Positions 11,240-23,164 of a stretch of DNA of 64,000 bases are shown here, piece by piece; position 1 is the stretch's first letter; each line of letters begins with the position of its first letter. Location of the stretch: positions 62,001 to 126,000 of the forward strand of contig JADNYJ010000064.1 of assembly GCA_015501075.1 (NCBI GenBank), given 5' to 3'. The notes beneath the pieces are model-generated. The model had not been told where the DNA came from and did not search any database. It saw only the letters and a program-made list of their open reading frames with translations. This DNA is from Gymnopilus junonius. Taxonomy: Eukaryota > Basidiomycota > Agaricomycetes > Agaricales > Galerinaceae. Made by a program: the position numbers and the translations under genes.

Positions 11240-12934
11240 TCAGCCTGGCAGTCGTCCGTAATCTTCTTCTTCCTCTTCAAGCATAGATGAAGACTCCTTG
11301 GAACGTCCGTACTCGACATAATAACTCGAGTTTCTTGTATGCTTAGGGAACTTCAATGATCCACTATATGAAGCGGGCGATGTGGCCAAATGTCCACGAT
11401 GGTCTCGAACCAATGTTGTGGGATCAAATGTAGAGGAGCCAATAAACTTGTTGCCAGTGGACAATGGTGACTCGCTGGTACTATATGTCCGTTCAGGAAG
11501 GCGTCCAAGTGGGAGAGATGATCTGTATGTGGTAGACTCTTTTCGAGGGTGGAGAGGTAGATCATGGGTAGATTCAATATCGATCGAAGGGCCTTTCACT
11601 AGTTCAGGTCGCGTCGCAAAAAATAGGATCGCGTTAAACATTCCGGACAGGGCAAAGACTGTATTGGCAAAGAGCGTGAATTGGTAAGGAGGTTTGGAAC
11701 CGCTAAAGCTCAGCCAGCGGGAGATGCTATTGGGTAAGACAGTGATGATGTAAACAGCTGGATAGCTAAAGATTAAGAGAGGTCAACGACTGTTGGAAGA
11801 GAGTAAAGATAATCTTACAATAGCATCATATTTGCAATTGCTTTAGCTGTTCTATCTTCCTCAGTTTCAATCGGACCCATTCGTGAATCCCGAAGTTTTG
11901 CAGTGTAATTTTTATACCAATAGACACCATTATCAACGATGATCCAACCTCGCATGACCATGAATGTGATTCCATAGAGGATCAACATGACGAAGCCTGC
12001 AGTCCAGGACCAAAGATATTCTGTGACGATTTGCTCCGCTCGGTAGTCATCGAGAATCCAACACCCTATTTCATGGATCAGATATGAATACACAGAATTG
12101 AAATCCACTTACAATAACCTGTGTCCCCATAATACCTTTTATTTCTATGAACTATGTTTGGAATTCCAATTACCATGGCATCAAATACCCAGATTCCAAG
12201 GACTAGAAATTTGGAAAAATGTCGTGGCATTCTCCACCGTAAGATGAGAACAGCAAAAGTTTGGATTGCAATAGCCTAGACCAGCTTCAAACACTTGCAA
12301 AAAACGAAAGTATAGGGAACGAACAAGAGAGCTAGCAACAAAGCATTAGTGTTTTCGCATTTTTCCCGTACTCCAGAAATGAACTCACGACATCGAGACA
12401 CCAACAATTCCAACCTGCTTCAGAACAGCCTGGGCAGTACATATGTGGCCTTCAGTAATTGTCTGGTGACTGCATTAGCCAAGGAATCGGAATCATACAA
12501 AAGCCACGTACTGCTTGTTCCATCCATCGAATATTAGGCATAATACCTATAGATAGATAACGGTTGAGTACTTGTTGCAGGCAGCATTTACAAGCACAAA
12601 CCAAGGCCTTGAACGAGATCCGCTAGCATCAAGTTAAGAAATATGCCGGAGTCGGTAGCATCAGGGCTCAATATTTTTCCTTCGCCCCAGATTAGAATGG
12701 TCCTTCTTAGATATTTATACTTCAAAAAAGGCCATTAAAATCTAGCAGACAGTAACAGAAGCCGAAAAGACCCACCACGACGAAGAACAAGATCAAAGTC
12801 ACAGCCAAGATGGACAGGCTGCGATAACAGGCGCGTTAAACAAAGGAGTAACGTAGTTATGAGTCACTAGTCACTCACAATGCGCCTTCCACCGTGAAGA
12901 AAATTCCTAGTCGTTCATTGAAGCTAAATAGCAT
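11240..12934 (-). CDS. Seven-helix receptor-like protein (Git3/cAMP-receptor-like)
   Basis: The start is placed at 12934 (MLFSFNERLGIFFTVEG), which leads straight into the first membrane segment (LSILAVTLILFFVV) after an intron. Further small exons give TM2 (SGIFLNLMLADLVQGLG), a conserved CTAQAVLKQVG segment with the usual extracellular cysteine, and TM4 near 12300-12130. A long exon follows (about 12100-11815) with WTAGFVMLILYGITFMVMRG. The last exon holds a final pair of segments (YPAVYIITVLPNSISRWLSF and FALSGMFNAILFFATRPELV). The C-terminal tail of about 110 residues is Ser/Thr-rich and ends in an EEEEED patch, as in cytosolic tails of fungal GPCRs. Family and topology fit basidiomycete receptors of the Git3/cAMP-receptor-like class; the ligand is unknown. 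At least six introns make exact exon ends uncertain. Confidence 0.75.
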
Positions 12935-13638
12935 TATCGTAGGTGGGCGAAAGAGGTCTCAATGCGAAGAGGGATGAGAGTGGCATATAAGACTATGCTC
13001 TCGCCGCTCGGAATCCGATTGGAACTCCTGCCAATCTCCCAGTTGATGGAGGTCAAGATAAGCAAGCTTAAGGCACCACATAGCATCGCGAGCTTTATGC
13101 ACAGCAAATTGCTAGGGGTGAATCGTATGTGGACCTTAAACGGCATTATCGACCGGCTTTAATTATCTAGATGTCAGTCATGGGGGAGGCCAAGGGAACT
13201 CGGTATTGAAGTGAATGCTATCCTTGATAGATGAATTTAACTGCAGTTTCCGATGTCCAAGGACACGACTCAAATATTGCCAATTTACAGAAAATGTTGA
13301 CTAATAGCCTTCGTCCACGGACCTTGAACCTTGAAAAGAAAACGTATGGTAATGGATGTAGATTCAGCACTGTCGAATAATCCATCTCCTCTCTTTGTGG
13401 CCCTGTGATCACACAGGAAACCTTGTAATGGCGTACGTGTTCGGCTTCCAATCGTGGTGGCAACCCGAAATCATAGACGACAAGCATCGAATGCTTACTC
13501 CGATGGAGTAGGTGACAGCTCGTAATCCATGCGCGGATTTTGTCCATCAGAATGGAACATGGCATATGAATCATTCATTGACCACCGTGTTCATATCGTG
13601 GTTGCGGAGTTTATATATAACGAAAGTGGAAAACATAC
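12935..13638. other. Intergenic stretch between receptor-like gene and RPR2
   Basis: It holds the probable promoter of the receptor-like gene and the 3' region of RPR2. A minus-strand frame at 13146-12934 (MPFKVHIRFTPSNLLCIKLA) has one hydrophobic stretch but overlaps the place where the receptor starts. I treat it as 5' untranslated or an alternative first exon and not as a separate gene. Nothing else is supported. Confidence 0.45.
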
Positions 13639-14488
13639 TTAGCCAAAACAGGACCCCGAACCTCTCTCTGGCACTAAGTCTACGCGTTCGTTGCCACGAA
13701 ATACGACATGACCAGCATCTAGACGTGCGAAGAGTGGCAAAGGACGAGGTGTTTGTGTTTTCCTCTTCCAAGGACGTATATGGCTTACGGCAGGTGAGGC
13801 ATCAGATCTAACATCCGTGCCAGAAGGTATAGCATGACCATCAGATTCTTGAAGGCCTGTGGACGATTCATTGGAGGTTGGCGCAGGTATTCGTTTCGTT
13901 GTTCGACAATGTAGGCAAGTGTACACCATAGTATGTCCATGACAGCGTGATTCTAGGAAGAAAGACCTGTGTCAAGAGAGATACCACTCAACAAATTATA
14001 AAGAACATACTTTTGACTCGGACAGACGCCGTGGACCCCGGAATCAAAATTGTGCTGCACCCCGGGCACAGAGAACGTTTGAGAGAAGGATCCCTTTCAA
14101 AGCAGTTCAGATAAATGAGATAAATCAATATTGAAGACACGAACATTTTCACTGTAGTTTTCTGTCCAACGACGCGCATAGATTGGACATAGGAACGCGC
14201 AAGATCGCCAGTGTCTTTTGTATTGACCTTACGTCTTTGCTTCGTTTTGAAAGGTTTTATGAGAGCCGCTTTATGATTTGAAGGCTCATGAAGTTGAGCG
14301 TCTGGCGCCATAGGATTATCTCCATCGAGAGTTTCGTCGATTTGACATCCTTTTCCCTTTGGCTGAGCAGATGGGGCAGTAGACTGGAGATAGACGCTTG
14401 CTTGGTAAAGAAAATTCAGTCTTTGAATAACATCGCGGTTGGCCGTAGCATTCACGTTTGGTGTCTCTTCTTTTTGTTTCTTAACCAT
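13639..14488 (-). CDS. RPR2: RNase P/MRP subunit RPR2/RPP21 (zinc-ribbon)
   Basis: Three exons (14488..14145, 14093..14011, 13952..13639) with GTTCGT and GTATGT donors join to 246 residues. The N-terminus MVKKQKEETPNVNATANRD followed by IQRLNFLYQASVYL is the helical part of the Rpr2/Rpp21/SNM1 family. ARSYVQSMRVVGQKTTVKMD precedes the zinc ribbon, whose four cysteines sit in CPGC (exon 2) and CLHC (exon 3). The motif SRCHGHTMVYTCLHCRTTKR is typical. The family is a protein subunit of nuclear RNase P, which trims the 5' leader of pre-tRNA. A Ser-rich insert of about 20 residues precedes a conserved end (PLFARLDAGHVVFRGNERVD). The start was chosen because the family begins M(G/V)KK. The gene is head-to-head with the next gene. 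Confidence 0.92.
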
Positions 14489-14676
14489 GATATGCAGTTC
14501 GTCGAAGATAAGAGTCGAGAGTGAGCTTGTTGCCCAGGCCCGCCAGCTACCCCCAAAACGAGATGTCTGAAAGTGCACGTGAGATTCTTTTGCTCATTGC
14601 CTCCGACGCTGAACAGATGGCTACAAATCCTGTTACCAGTCCTTGACACACTGAATGACCGATATAATGAACCATC
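14489..14676. promoter_or_regulatory. 188-bp bidirectional promoter region
   Basis: The start codons of RPR2 (minus) and of the MBIP-like gene (plus) are 188 bp apart, so both promoters must share this stretch or lie in each other's 5' parts. I see no clear TATA box. Confidence 0.5.
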
Positions 14677-16802
14677 ATGACAGAAGGCCCACCACCGTCA
14701 GCAGCAAGCTCCTCTAGGTTGTCTCCAGCAACTGAGGCTTCCACACCAACCCAAGTGCCAGCATCTGGCCCTTTACCAGCAACTTCGAATTCAAATCCAC
14801 CACCGCCGTCGCAAGCATACCCGAATTATGCGACTTGGAACGCTTTATGGGCATCTGCCTATCCAGGATATCTCCCAGCAAGCAGTAGCGCGGCGAATCC
14901 TGCATCTACGCTCCAAACACCTTATTCCTCCAACCCATATGCCGCTCATATGTTCCAACCTTACTCATTTACTACCCCACAAGTTCCCAAAAGTACTCAT
15001 ATACAGCCTAATCCTGATCAGCTTGTAAAATCTTCCTCGCCTCCTGCAAGGGCGCCAACTCCCTTTCCGGAACCAGAAACATATAAGGACTGGGACGAAA
15101 TTGTGAAAAAATTTCTTCAGAATTCCAAGCTACACGGGGCCTTGAAGGGCCTCGAGAACGACATCCTCGCTCTGAGTCCAGATTGGGAGCAAAAGGCGAT
15201 TCCGGAGGCATTGAACGATATGGTTATTGGTCTCCAGGTATATTAACATTTTCCTGTTCTTTGCAAAAATTAACGGGTTTGCATTCTAACCTGATCTATT
15301 AGGTGATACTAGATCGAGTATCAAGCAGACAGAGTGCCAACGCCGATTCCATGGAAGCCGAACCTGAAGTAGATATAACTACTACTACGGACAGCCTGGG
15401 TGGCCGTCCACTGGAAGAGCGTAAAATGGACTACGCCCACCTTTCGCTTGGCGTCGAACGCTCTTCACCATCCTCAGTAAGGTCTCCTGGTTCGAAATGC
15501 CTTTCTGGATTGCTAAAGTTGATAGTACTTCTCTTTTTTCTGCTTCTCCAATGGATGTCCTGTCAATCCACCATGTTGCGCCTCTCTCTCATGGTCATAT
15601 CCACACAAAACAATAGATCAACAAGTCTATCTCCCAATTTCTTTCCCGCACCCGAGCGCGTAACGATGCTTCAAATCGCTCTGAGTTTCTTTACACTCTT
15701 TCAGAGAAGAAACGGAAACTTGCCCAAAGTCAGGCTGAGTCAGAAGAACTGCGTAACGTCGTGGATCAAAACGGACATGAGCGCGAGGTTGTTTCATGCG
15801 CACGCGCCGACGCGAAGCCTATTGACAGAGATAAGCAAGTGAAATATGATATTGCGAAATATGGGGAGGGGCCCTTGACCAAGACAGTCAAGCCCAGTCA
15901 AGAATCAGCTCCACAACCAGTTTCGACTGTCCAACGCGCTGAACCTGATCTATCGGAGGTCTCGGCTACATCAGCTCTGCGCGTTCCGCTTTCAAATGGT
16001 TCAGATGTGGCCCCTCATTCAAAACGGAAAAGAAAGCTTGACGAAATGAACGGGATCGAGCAGTCACAAATTGGAGTTCAGCCATGTTTGATGCGAAAGG
16101 GGAAAGGCACAATGAAAGATGACCAGCAAAACGGCCAACCAAGCGTCCCTTGCGTGGGCTTCGAGCTGGATAGTGAAGAGACGGCCTTGGCGTTGGCTAC
16201 TGCCCCCAGACACCCTGGCTTAGATGAGCGTCTGAAGAATCTTGAGGAACATCTTGCAATTCGTTACGGTCGGTTGGGATGACTGCCTTTATATTCTTTA
16301 TCCTAAATTTTATTTGGATATAGTTCCGAACCCACCACGAACCCTGATGGCGCGATTAAAATTTTTGGAAGACCATGTCATCAAACTCGAGAAGGAATAT
16401 CCACCATGGGCAGCGCTGCACTTCAACCAGCCTCATCGAGGGGTGATTCTTGGTCTTTCTTCCTCATTGAGCAAAGTTCTCACAAAAATATTACCTTTTC
16501 TTCTTCGATCTCTATAGTGGCCTCCGCCTCCGCGAGCAACACCGGTCATTGTGCCTCCACACCTTCGCACCGTCGCAAGCTCCTCTTCTGCTCCCTCGAC
16601 CGCAAATTCTAACCCAGCGTCAACAAATGTAACGCCAACCTCAAATACACCCGCTTCCTCTGTCACAGGCCTGACCGCAGTAACGAGTACGAACGTCAGA
16701 CCCCGCAAGGCAGGTTCAAGTCTCCACAAGGCCGTTTTAGAGCGGTTGGAAGTGCAGAGAGCAATGAACGAGATGGGTGGGAAGAGCAGTCGTGCTGATT
16801 AA
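14677..16802 (+). CDS. MBIP-like coiled-coil protein
   Basis: Exon 1 (14677-about 15237) encodes a Pro/Ser/Ala-rich start with many tyrosines, then a helical block (YKDWDEIVKKFLQNSKLHGA, IPEALNDMVIGLQ). Later exons begin near 15302 and 15617 (INKSISQFLSRTRARNDASN, then a KKRKLAQSQAESEEL coiled coil). The part most like a known family is at about 16200-16440: LDERLKNLEEHLAIRY, VPNPPRTLMARLKFLEDHVI, KLEKEYPPWAALHFNQP. This resembles the paired helices of MAP3K12-binding inhibitory protein 1 (MBIP), a structural subunit of the ATAC acetyltransferase complex in animals. The match is by motif only. A basic patch (KRKRKLDEM) could be a nuclear signal. Introns around 15240, 15480-15616, 16277 and 16443-16518 follow GT-AG. 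The C-terminus is Ser/Thr/Pro-rich, ending LHKAVLERLEVQRAMNE. Confidence 0.62.
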
Positions 16803-17878
16803 GACTATGCTCGCCGAAAATTCGATTCAAGTGACTACTTGAAGTATATACTTGGGTACTAAAATCGCTCGTTTTCTTCCCAGTCCAGTGAAGTGGTTTT
16901 TAAAGGAGCGGCATGTGTTCTTTTTGTTAGGACCACATGATATTATACAAGAGAAAAACTAGAAAATCAATAGGGTACAAAAGAAAGGACTAATGATCTT
17001 CTCTAGCCTGTCTCTTTGCAAAAATGAACCGACTGTCAAGAGTCGAGAGTCGAGACTCTTTATTGTCGGAACTTCAATGATGGTAGAAATGAGCTGCTGA
17101 CATAAGACACATCTCTTTTCAGTCTGACCCATCATGGAGCCTGCAACTGTCTGCAAGTGTGTTATGATCTGTGTCGTAGCACCTGGCTGCACGATCATTC
17201 AGCACCGGTCGCAAAACGTGCGCACAACTGACAACATGCTTCTTGACTTCTCAATAATTCCATGTTGTTCGAACGACTACAACAAAATACAACAAGACAG
17301 TGTTAAGTAGGTAAATAGACCCTTCAAATCGCTTCATTTGCTTCAGAGATGGAGGGTAAAAGAATGCAAGTGTTTATGCAAACGAAAGTAAAAGAACGGT
17401 ACGCATAGACTACTACAGCTGATTATTAAACTTGAAAAATGAAATACTAATACACTTTCATTATTTTGCAAAGATTATTTGTTTGTTTTCTCTCGCGCCG
17501 ACTACCGTCGCAGTAATTGGTTGCGTTGTGCTGCAGAGAAAGGAGTCGGGAAGATAGCGACTAGACGGTCGGCTGAACGACGGCTCTTCTGAATAAAATC
17601 AAGAAAAGAAGATGGTGATATGATGTGCGCAAGTCGGAGGTAGGAACGGATCGATTGCGTGTGCTGTAAGGAATGCGGGTGGATCCAATTTCAATAACGA
17701 ATGTAAGTTATATTGTATGCCATAACGAGAACTGCATTAACATCAGGCAGGAACATCATCGGCAGAGAACACACACTCACCAGAAATTTAGAAAATATTA
17801 CCAATAAAAACGTTTCCCCCCCCCTTGAATATTAGAATAAAATTCGCCTGCGACCTTATGACGAAATGCAGCAAAAGT
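16803..17878. other. Intergenic stretch between convergent genes
   Basis: The MBIP-like gene and the large membrane-protein gene converge here, so this is mostly 3' untranslated sequence. No ORF shows family content. A short direct repeat (GAGTCGAGAGTCGAGACTC) sits at 17040-17058. Confidence 0.55.
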
Positions 17879-20800
17879 TCAAGTTTGAACTTCCCATCCA
17901 TCCGCGTCCAGACGGTTCAGCAGCCTCTGCGAAAGAAGTGCTTCTTCGAGACCAAAATCCTCATCCTCTTCACCTGGCTTGATGCCGCCATTTGCGCTGG
18001 AAAGCATAGCCGACCTCCTTGACTTCTTCTTGTGTTTCCTAGAAGGCTTGCCAACTATCCGAGCTGCACGTTGAGCACTACCGATGATAGTCTTCTTGGT
18101 GCTCGCCCCGGACACATTGCCGTTCACAGCACTTAAGGCAGGAGAAATCGGACGAGCAGGCATTGGCAGCTTCCCCCACGAACTCATCCTTCTTCGTGGC
18201 CCAGTAACACCGGCTTCATCGCCTGGAACATTCAGACCCCCAGGTCCATGTACGAGTCCAGAGTCAATCTCCCAAAGCCGTTCAATCTCCCCATCGACCT
18301 TATTCCTCCCAGAGGGCGGCGGAGGTGCGAATGGATCCCTCAGATCCATGAAATCACCTTCGCCTGCCTCCATGACCATCTCTCCAAATCCATGGCCAAG
18401 TCCTGCCTTACTTTTCCTGGAGCCATTGACTGCTGGAGCACCGTTTACACTCATTCTTATCGTCGCGCTACTCATTCTTGCACCCACTCCAGCAAAGACG
18501 TTCCGCACAGTACCCATAGTCATTGACGATAGACGCAGCGTCGATGATACTCCCTTGGGAGTACTAGGCGTCGATTGTGGTTGCTGGTTTGTATAGCCTA
18601 CAGAGTTTGATCCAGGCAGCGAGCTCGAGTTAGAAAACGAATGAGGAAAGATCAAAGGAAACTTGTAGGGCAATCCGGCGGACGAGCTGCCCGTGTTAGC
18701 GTCAATCCCGGACGATTGTGGTCCCCTCTCCATTTTGCTAGTCACAGGTGGAGCAGACAATGGCATGCGTTTCTGCGTATGACCTCTACCAAAAAGCCCT
18801 CCCTTTATCTTCTCGGGCGTCGCAGCTGCCTTCTGGGTCGTCGTAGGCAGAGATGGCATAGCTGCCGTCTGAGCTTGAGTTTGAGCATGGGCAAAAATAC
18901 TGTTCAAACTCGGCGTCAAGCTTGCGTTAGTCAGAGGCTCAGGGGGCGACGCTGACACTGAGACATCGTCAGGCAAGCCACCAGCAAACGCAGCCAGCTC
19001 TTTGAATGGTGCACTGGGTGAGTCCAGCCCACCATCGCCTCGCACATCTCCACTCTGTCTTCGGCTTTCCTCCATCTCCCGCTCGAGCTGCACAACGTCA
19101 TCATCCTCAGGGCTGGAAGTCCCAAGCTCTATAGGCGCGATCGTCACTAACGTTCTCACCAGAGGATGGGCAGACTCGTCAGCTGGGTTTGTCAATGGGT
19201 GCGACCTCCATGTACTGCCACTGGTACGAGGTGCCTTGGAGTTCTGCGGTGAATAAACGTGGCTAGCAGCCGTTGTGAAACCAGGTGCAGAAGAAGGAGC
19301 AGCTTTGACAACGGAGATGGGAATAGGAAGGGAAGTGATTATGGATGTAAGAGCAGGGCGCGTAGCTGGACCGGGAGGTGGATAGGCAACGCCGCTGGCA
19401 CTAACAAGCGAAGATTGGAACACAGTGGATTGTGCTGTTGGCGATGGGGTAGTCGGACTGGAAGGAACAGTTAGGATAGTAACTGCTGGCATAACACGCG
19501 CGATAGAGGCAGAAACGAGCTTAGCAGCAGCGACCGAATGGACGTCGTCATTCTCCTCTTGAGTGTCAACACTTCTCTCTTGATCACCCAGCGAATCTCG
19601 TCCCGAGGCTTTTCTTGCCCTCCAGTTCATTTCATCACTCCTGCTATATGCAAGGCCTGCAGACGCCAATGTCAGATTAGGCCCCAGTGTCCTACCCACG
19701 CCCAACTTGAAGCTTTTCTTCAACTGTAACCCAAATCCATCCCTTCTCATACTGGACCTTGTCCCGAAGCTGGCACTGCTCTTATGACTACGGTTGGAAC
19801 TTGTTTTACTATCCGCAGTCCCCGGTCTGGACGTCGCACCACCTGAAGACGCAGATGTGGACGTAGACTTGACTTTCCGATGTTCAAGTCCAGAAGATAG
19901 AGCTGCAGATTGGGGCGTGGACCGTACAAGTTGATCAGGGACGAGTGGCTGCTGTTCCGAAACACCAGCTTCATCAGATCTAGTCACAGATTTGGACCTC
20001 TTCTTCAACTTCTTGCTCGTGTCACTGGTCGTTGAATCCATGCTCGTCAAGCCGACACCAATTCCAAGAAGATCCTCTAACTTCTCCATCTTGGCCGCCT
20101 CCCGACCAGACATTGTCCGATGATGCATGGCCCCAGCAGGCGTTGAGTAACGCTTCAACTTCTTGGTCGGTGTCATGGGGACCTTCACATCTTTATCCTT
20201 CATCTTGTCGCTATCTTTCCTCCGAACACCCCTGAAGTCAAGGAAGCTCGCGTCCTGGACCTCCTTCATCTCTCCACTACCACGACTCCGCTGCTTCGGT
20301 AGTGGGTCCCAACCAAACTCCCATCCAAAAAATTTCTTCGGCGCCGAGACAGGCAGAAGTGAACCTCGTTTATGGATGTACATTGCTGGATCCTCCGCAG
20401 TCTTCTTGCCTTTCGCTTTGCTGGGCTTAGAGTTCGGTCTGGGTGCTGCTTCTTTGGCCTTTGTAAGTCCAACCTTCGTTCTTGCCCTTCCAATATTTCC
20501 GCACCGGACATGGCACTACTAGCCATCGAACTCGTCCGCGATAGGGCCCTGTGCATCTCGCTTTCGAGATCTACATTGCTGTTACCGTCCTGGTCATCTT
20601 CCAGCTCCAATTCAAGGTCGACTCTCTCCTCCGTCTCCGTGGTCTCTATCAAGGACCTTCCACTCAGCGATCTCCGAAGTTTTGGTGGCTCATAGGCCAG
20701 GGTGATGAGATTTCTCGGCATATTATAGAATTGAGGGTTCTGATGATGTGGCTGGTGTGAATGGGGTTGATTGTGATGGCTTGGCTGCTCATTCTCCTGG

Positions 20801-23164
20801 GTCGCATGTAAATAGGTGTACGACACGTCGTGCAAGATATGGCCACTACCATGGTTCATTTGGGCATCGCTGAAGGCCGAACGATCCGAGTTCGAAGTAG
20901 ATGCAGTATGTGCGCCATGGCTGTCGTTCGACTCCGAGTTTGAATACCGATTGACCTTGGAACTGGGCAAGCCGAGCAAACCTACGGGAGCCGCAGCCGT
21001 TCCAAGCGCGTCTACTCTATGCCTCCTTGTTCTAGGCGGAGGAGGTGGAGCAAGATGGATGACAACAGGATGTGTATGGCCGTTGGATGTAGTATCAATT
21101 GTCTGAATTGGAGAAGGACCGGAACGAGATGGACGATAATGTCCTCCGCCAGTGTGTTGTCCTCGCCGGGCAGGCGAAGCATGTGAGTTGTGTGCGTGTA
21201 CTGTTGGAAAAGAAACCGAGTTTAATGTCAGCATATCTGCCTGGTGTCCGAAGATTGTATCTGAAGGCAAACGGAGAACACAAGGAAAAAAAGAAATTTC
21301 AATTGATCCAGTTTTGAGAGGCCTGACGGTGGATAAAGAATGGAATTCACACCGAGAATGGAAGGTCGTGGGCAAGCTTGCATACACGTGCAATGAAGGC
21401 AAACGTCAAAGGAAGGCGAGAAGACAACCAGGGGGAGAGCAAATGAAACGCCAGGGCAGGGGACTTACAGAGATAAGCCGACATCGTTCCTATGATTGCC
21501 AGGACTGTGCACGCTGCTTGAACGGTCTTTAAACTTGCAATTGCGGAATTCGAGACGGAAGTAGATCTATGCGAAGTGGAACTGTGTTAGCGTTGGTCCT
21601 TATTTCAGGTATCTCGACCTACATTTGAAGAGTGGCAACGGCGGCGGCGACACCACAGACGTACCCCACTAAGAGCGTAAATTGGGCTGCAAACAAAAAG
21701 ACCAACAAGTTGCGTAACCGACTATATATCAGTCGTTGATGCGCGGTTCTGCTATTAATTTCGATGGAGTTGTTGGCCTCTACGCGATTCTCGTTGGATC
21801 CGCCTTCTGTCCTTGGGAATCTATAAATTTGCCCTTCTTCCTGCTGGAACGCGTAATTTGTAAATGGAGGGGGGTCTGGGTCAGCAGTAAAAGCTGCAGT
21901 GTACGCAGGCCGAGGTGGGCTTCCAAGTGATATCAAGGGCAAAGACGATGGCAGGCACGTTAGGGGCGGAGTGCGTGAACGGTAACGGGTTCGCGAGGGA
22001 TTGAATCCTGTGATGGTGGAGGTGGTGGAATCAACGCTGCTGGTTTTGTCGTGCTTGGTTGGGTAATGCTTCTCGTCCTTCGGAGAAGAGCTTTCAGGCC
22101 GCGACTTCTTTTCGTCCTGATATGGATATGGAGCCTGGGTTGAATCTTCGTTAAGTCGGCTCCGACTATCTTTTCCGTTCGGAAAGGTTATTTCAAGTTC
22201 AATGGAATTCTCTGGTTCGTTGTGGGGATCAGAAAGCGGAAGGGATGCAACAGATGAAGCAGGCGACGGCAGGCTGAGCGGGATGGAGGAACGATGGGTC
22301 TCGACGTGAATCGTGATAGGCCTCCTTGTTGGTCGCTCTCTTCTTCGTGATGGTAGAAGAAACTTGATCGATGAGTTCGATATCGAAGTCGCTTTCAAAG
22401 TTGGGTCAGAAGAGGGTTGCAAGAAACGGAACAGCGTCACAGCAATGCGGGGGAGAGCAAGCACAGAATAAGCTAGAAAAAGGGTGGAAGGGAGGTACCG
22501 CGGGTAGACTGTAGATAAAGAGGGTAGGAAAGGAGCGAGGAGTGCAAGCAAGGTGGCTATATGCGCGTTTAAATTCGGAGGGACGCACATGGGACAGCAT
22601 GGTTTCCAATTAAAGTCAAGCGAGGTGATAAATTCACAGTTTTAATTAAGCGCCGTTCAGTCACTTACTAGGACATATCAGGAAGCTCGCAGACGTACCT
22701 GTCGATAGAAGAATCACGAGAATGCTCCCCTGTAGTAGTTGGAGCACCCTGTTGGCTTTGCTAGGCGCGTATGAGGAGGCCAAATGAAGAACTGGTAAGC
22801 CCACTGATGGACAAAAAGAGTTAGACTACATCCAGAGAAAATTCGGGCGCATATATTCACATAAAAATGAAAGTAAAGCTTGCAAGACAGCTGTGACCTG
22901 CGGCGTTCTCGAATGGCCCAGTGGCAAGGCTCCTACGAGCGTGCTCACAACGGCGAGTGTCCCAATGATCGCGTATGCTACCCGTCCCTGTAGCTTTGTA
23001 TTCCCCTTTGGTGCACGCGGTCTGTTATACAGAGCAAGGACGAATAGAGCGAACGTAAACAGCGGGACAAGCAAGAAAAGGGCGGGTACAACGGTGCTCT
23101 CGACGAGGGAGGTAGCGGCGGGGGGAGAGGGATCGGCGAACGTCGAGGACAGCGAAGCGGACAT
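17879..23164 (-). CDS. Large multi-span membrane protein with very long disordered tail
   Basis: One gene seems to run from MSASLSSTFADPSPP at 23164 to VQT-stop at 17879, roughly 1,500 residues. Exon 1 has two hydrophobic segments (VVPALFLLVPLFTFALFVLA and AYAIIGTLAVVSTLVGALP). The exon near 22800-22695 adds more, and the exon from about 22590 to 21623 starts with further segments, then a Ser/Pro/Arg-rich loop, then LRNLLVFLFAAQFTLLVGYV. A short exon near 21560-21475 adds AACTVLAIIGTMSAYL. The rest (21185-17879) is low-complexity and basic-acidic, with recognisable islands: KFFGWEFGWDPLPK, RKDSDKMKDKDVKVPMTPTK and MEKLEDLLGIGVGLTSMDS. I do not know the family. A frame change near 20490 is not explained by an intron (see findings). 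The islands conserved in style suggest a scaffold-like cytosolic tail, but no function should be assigned. Confidence 0.55.
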
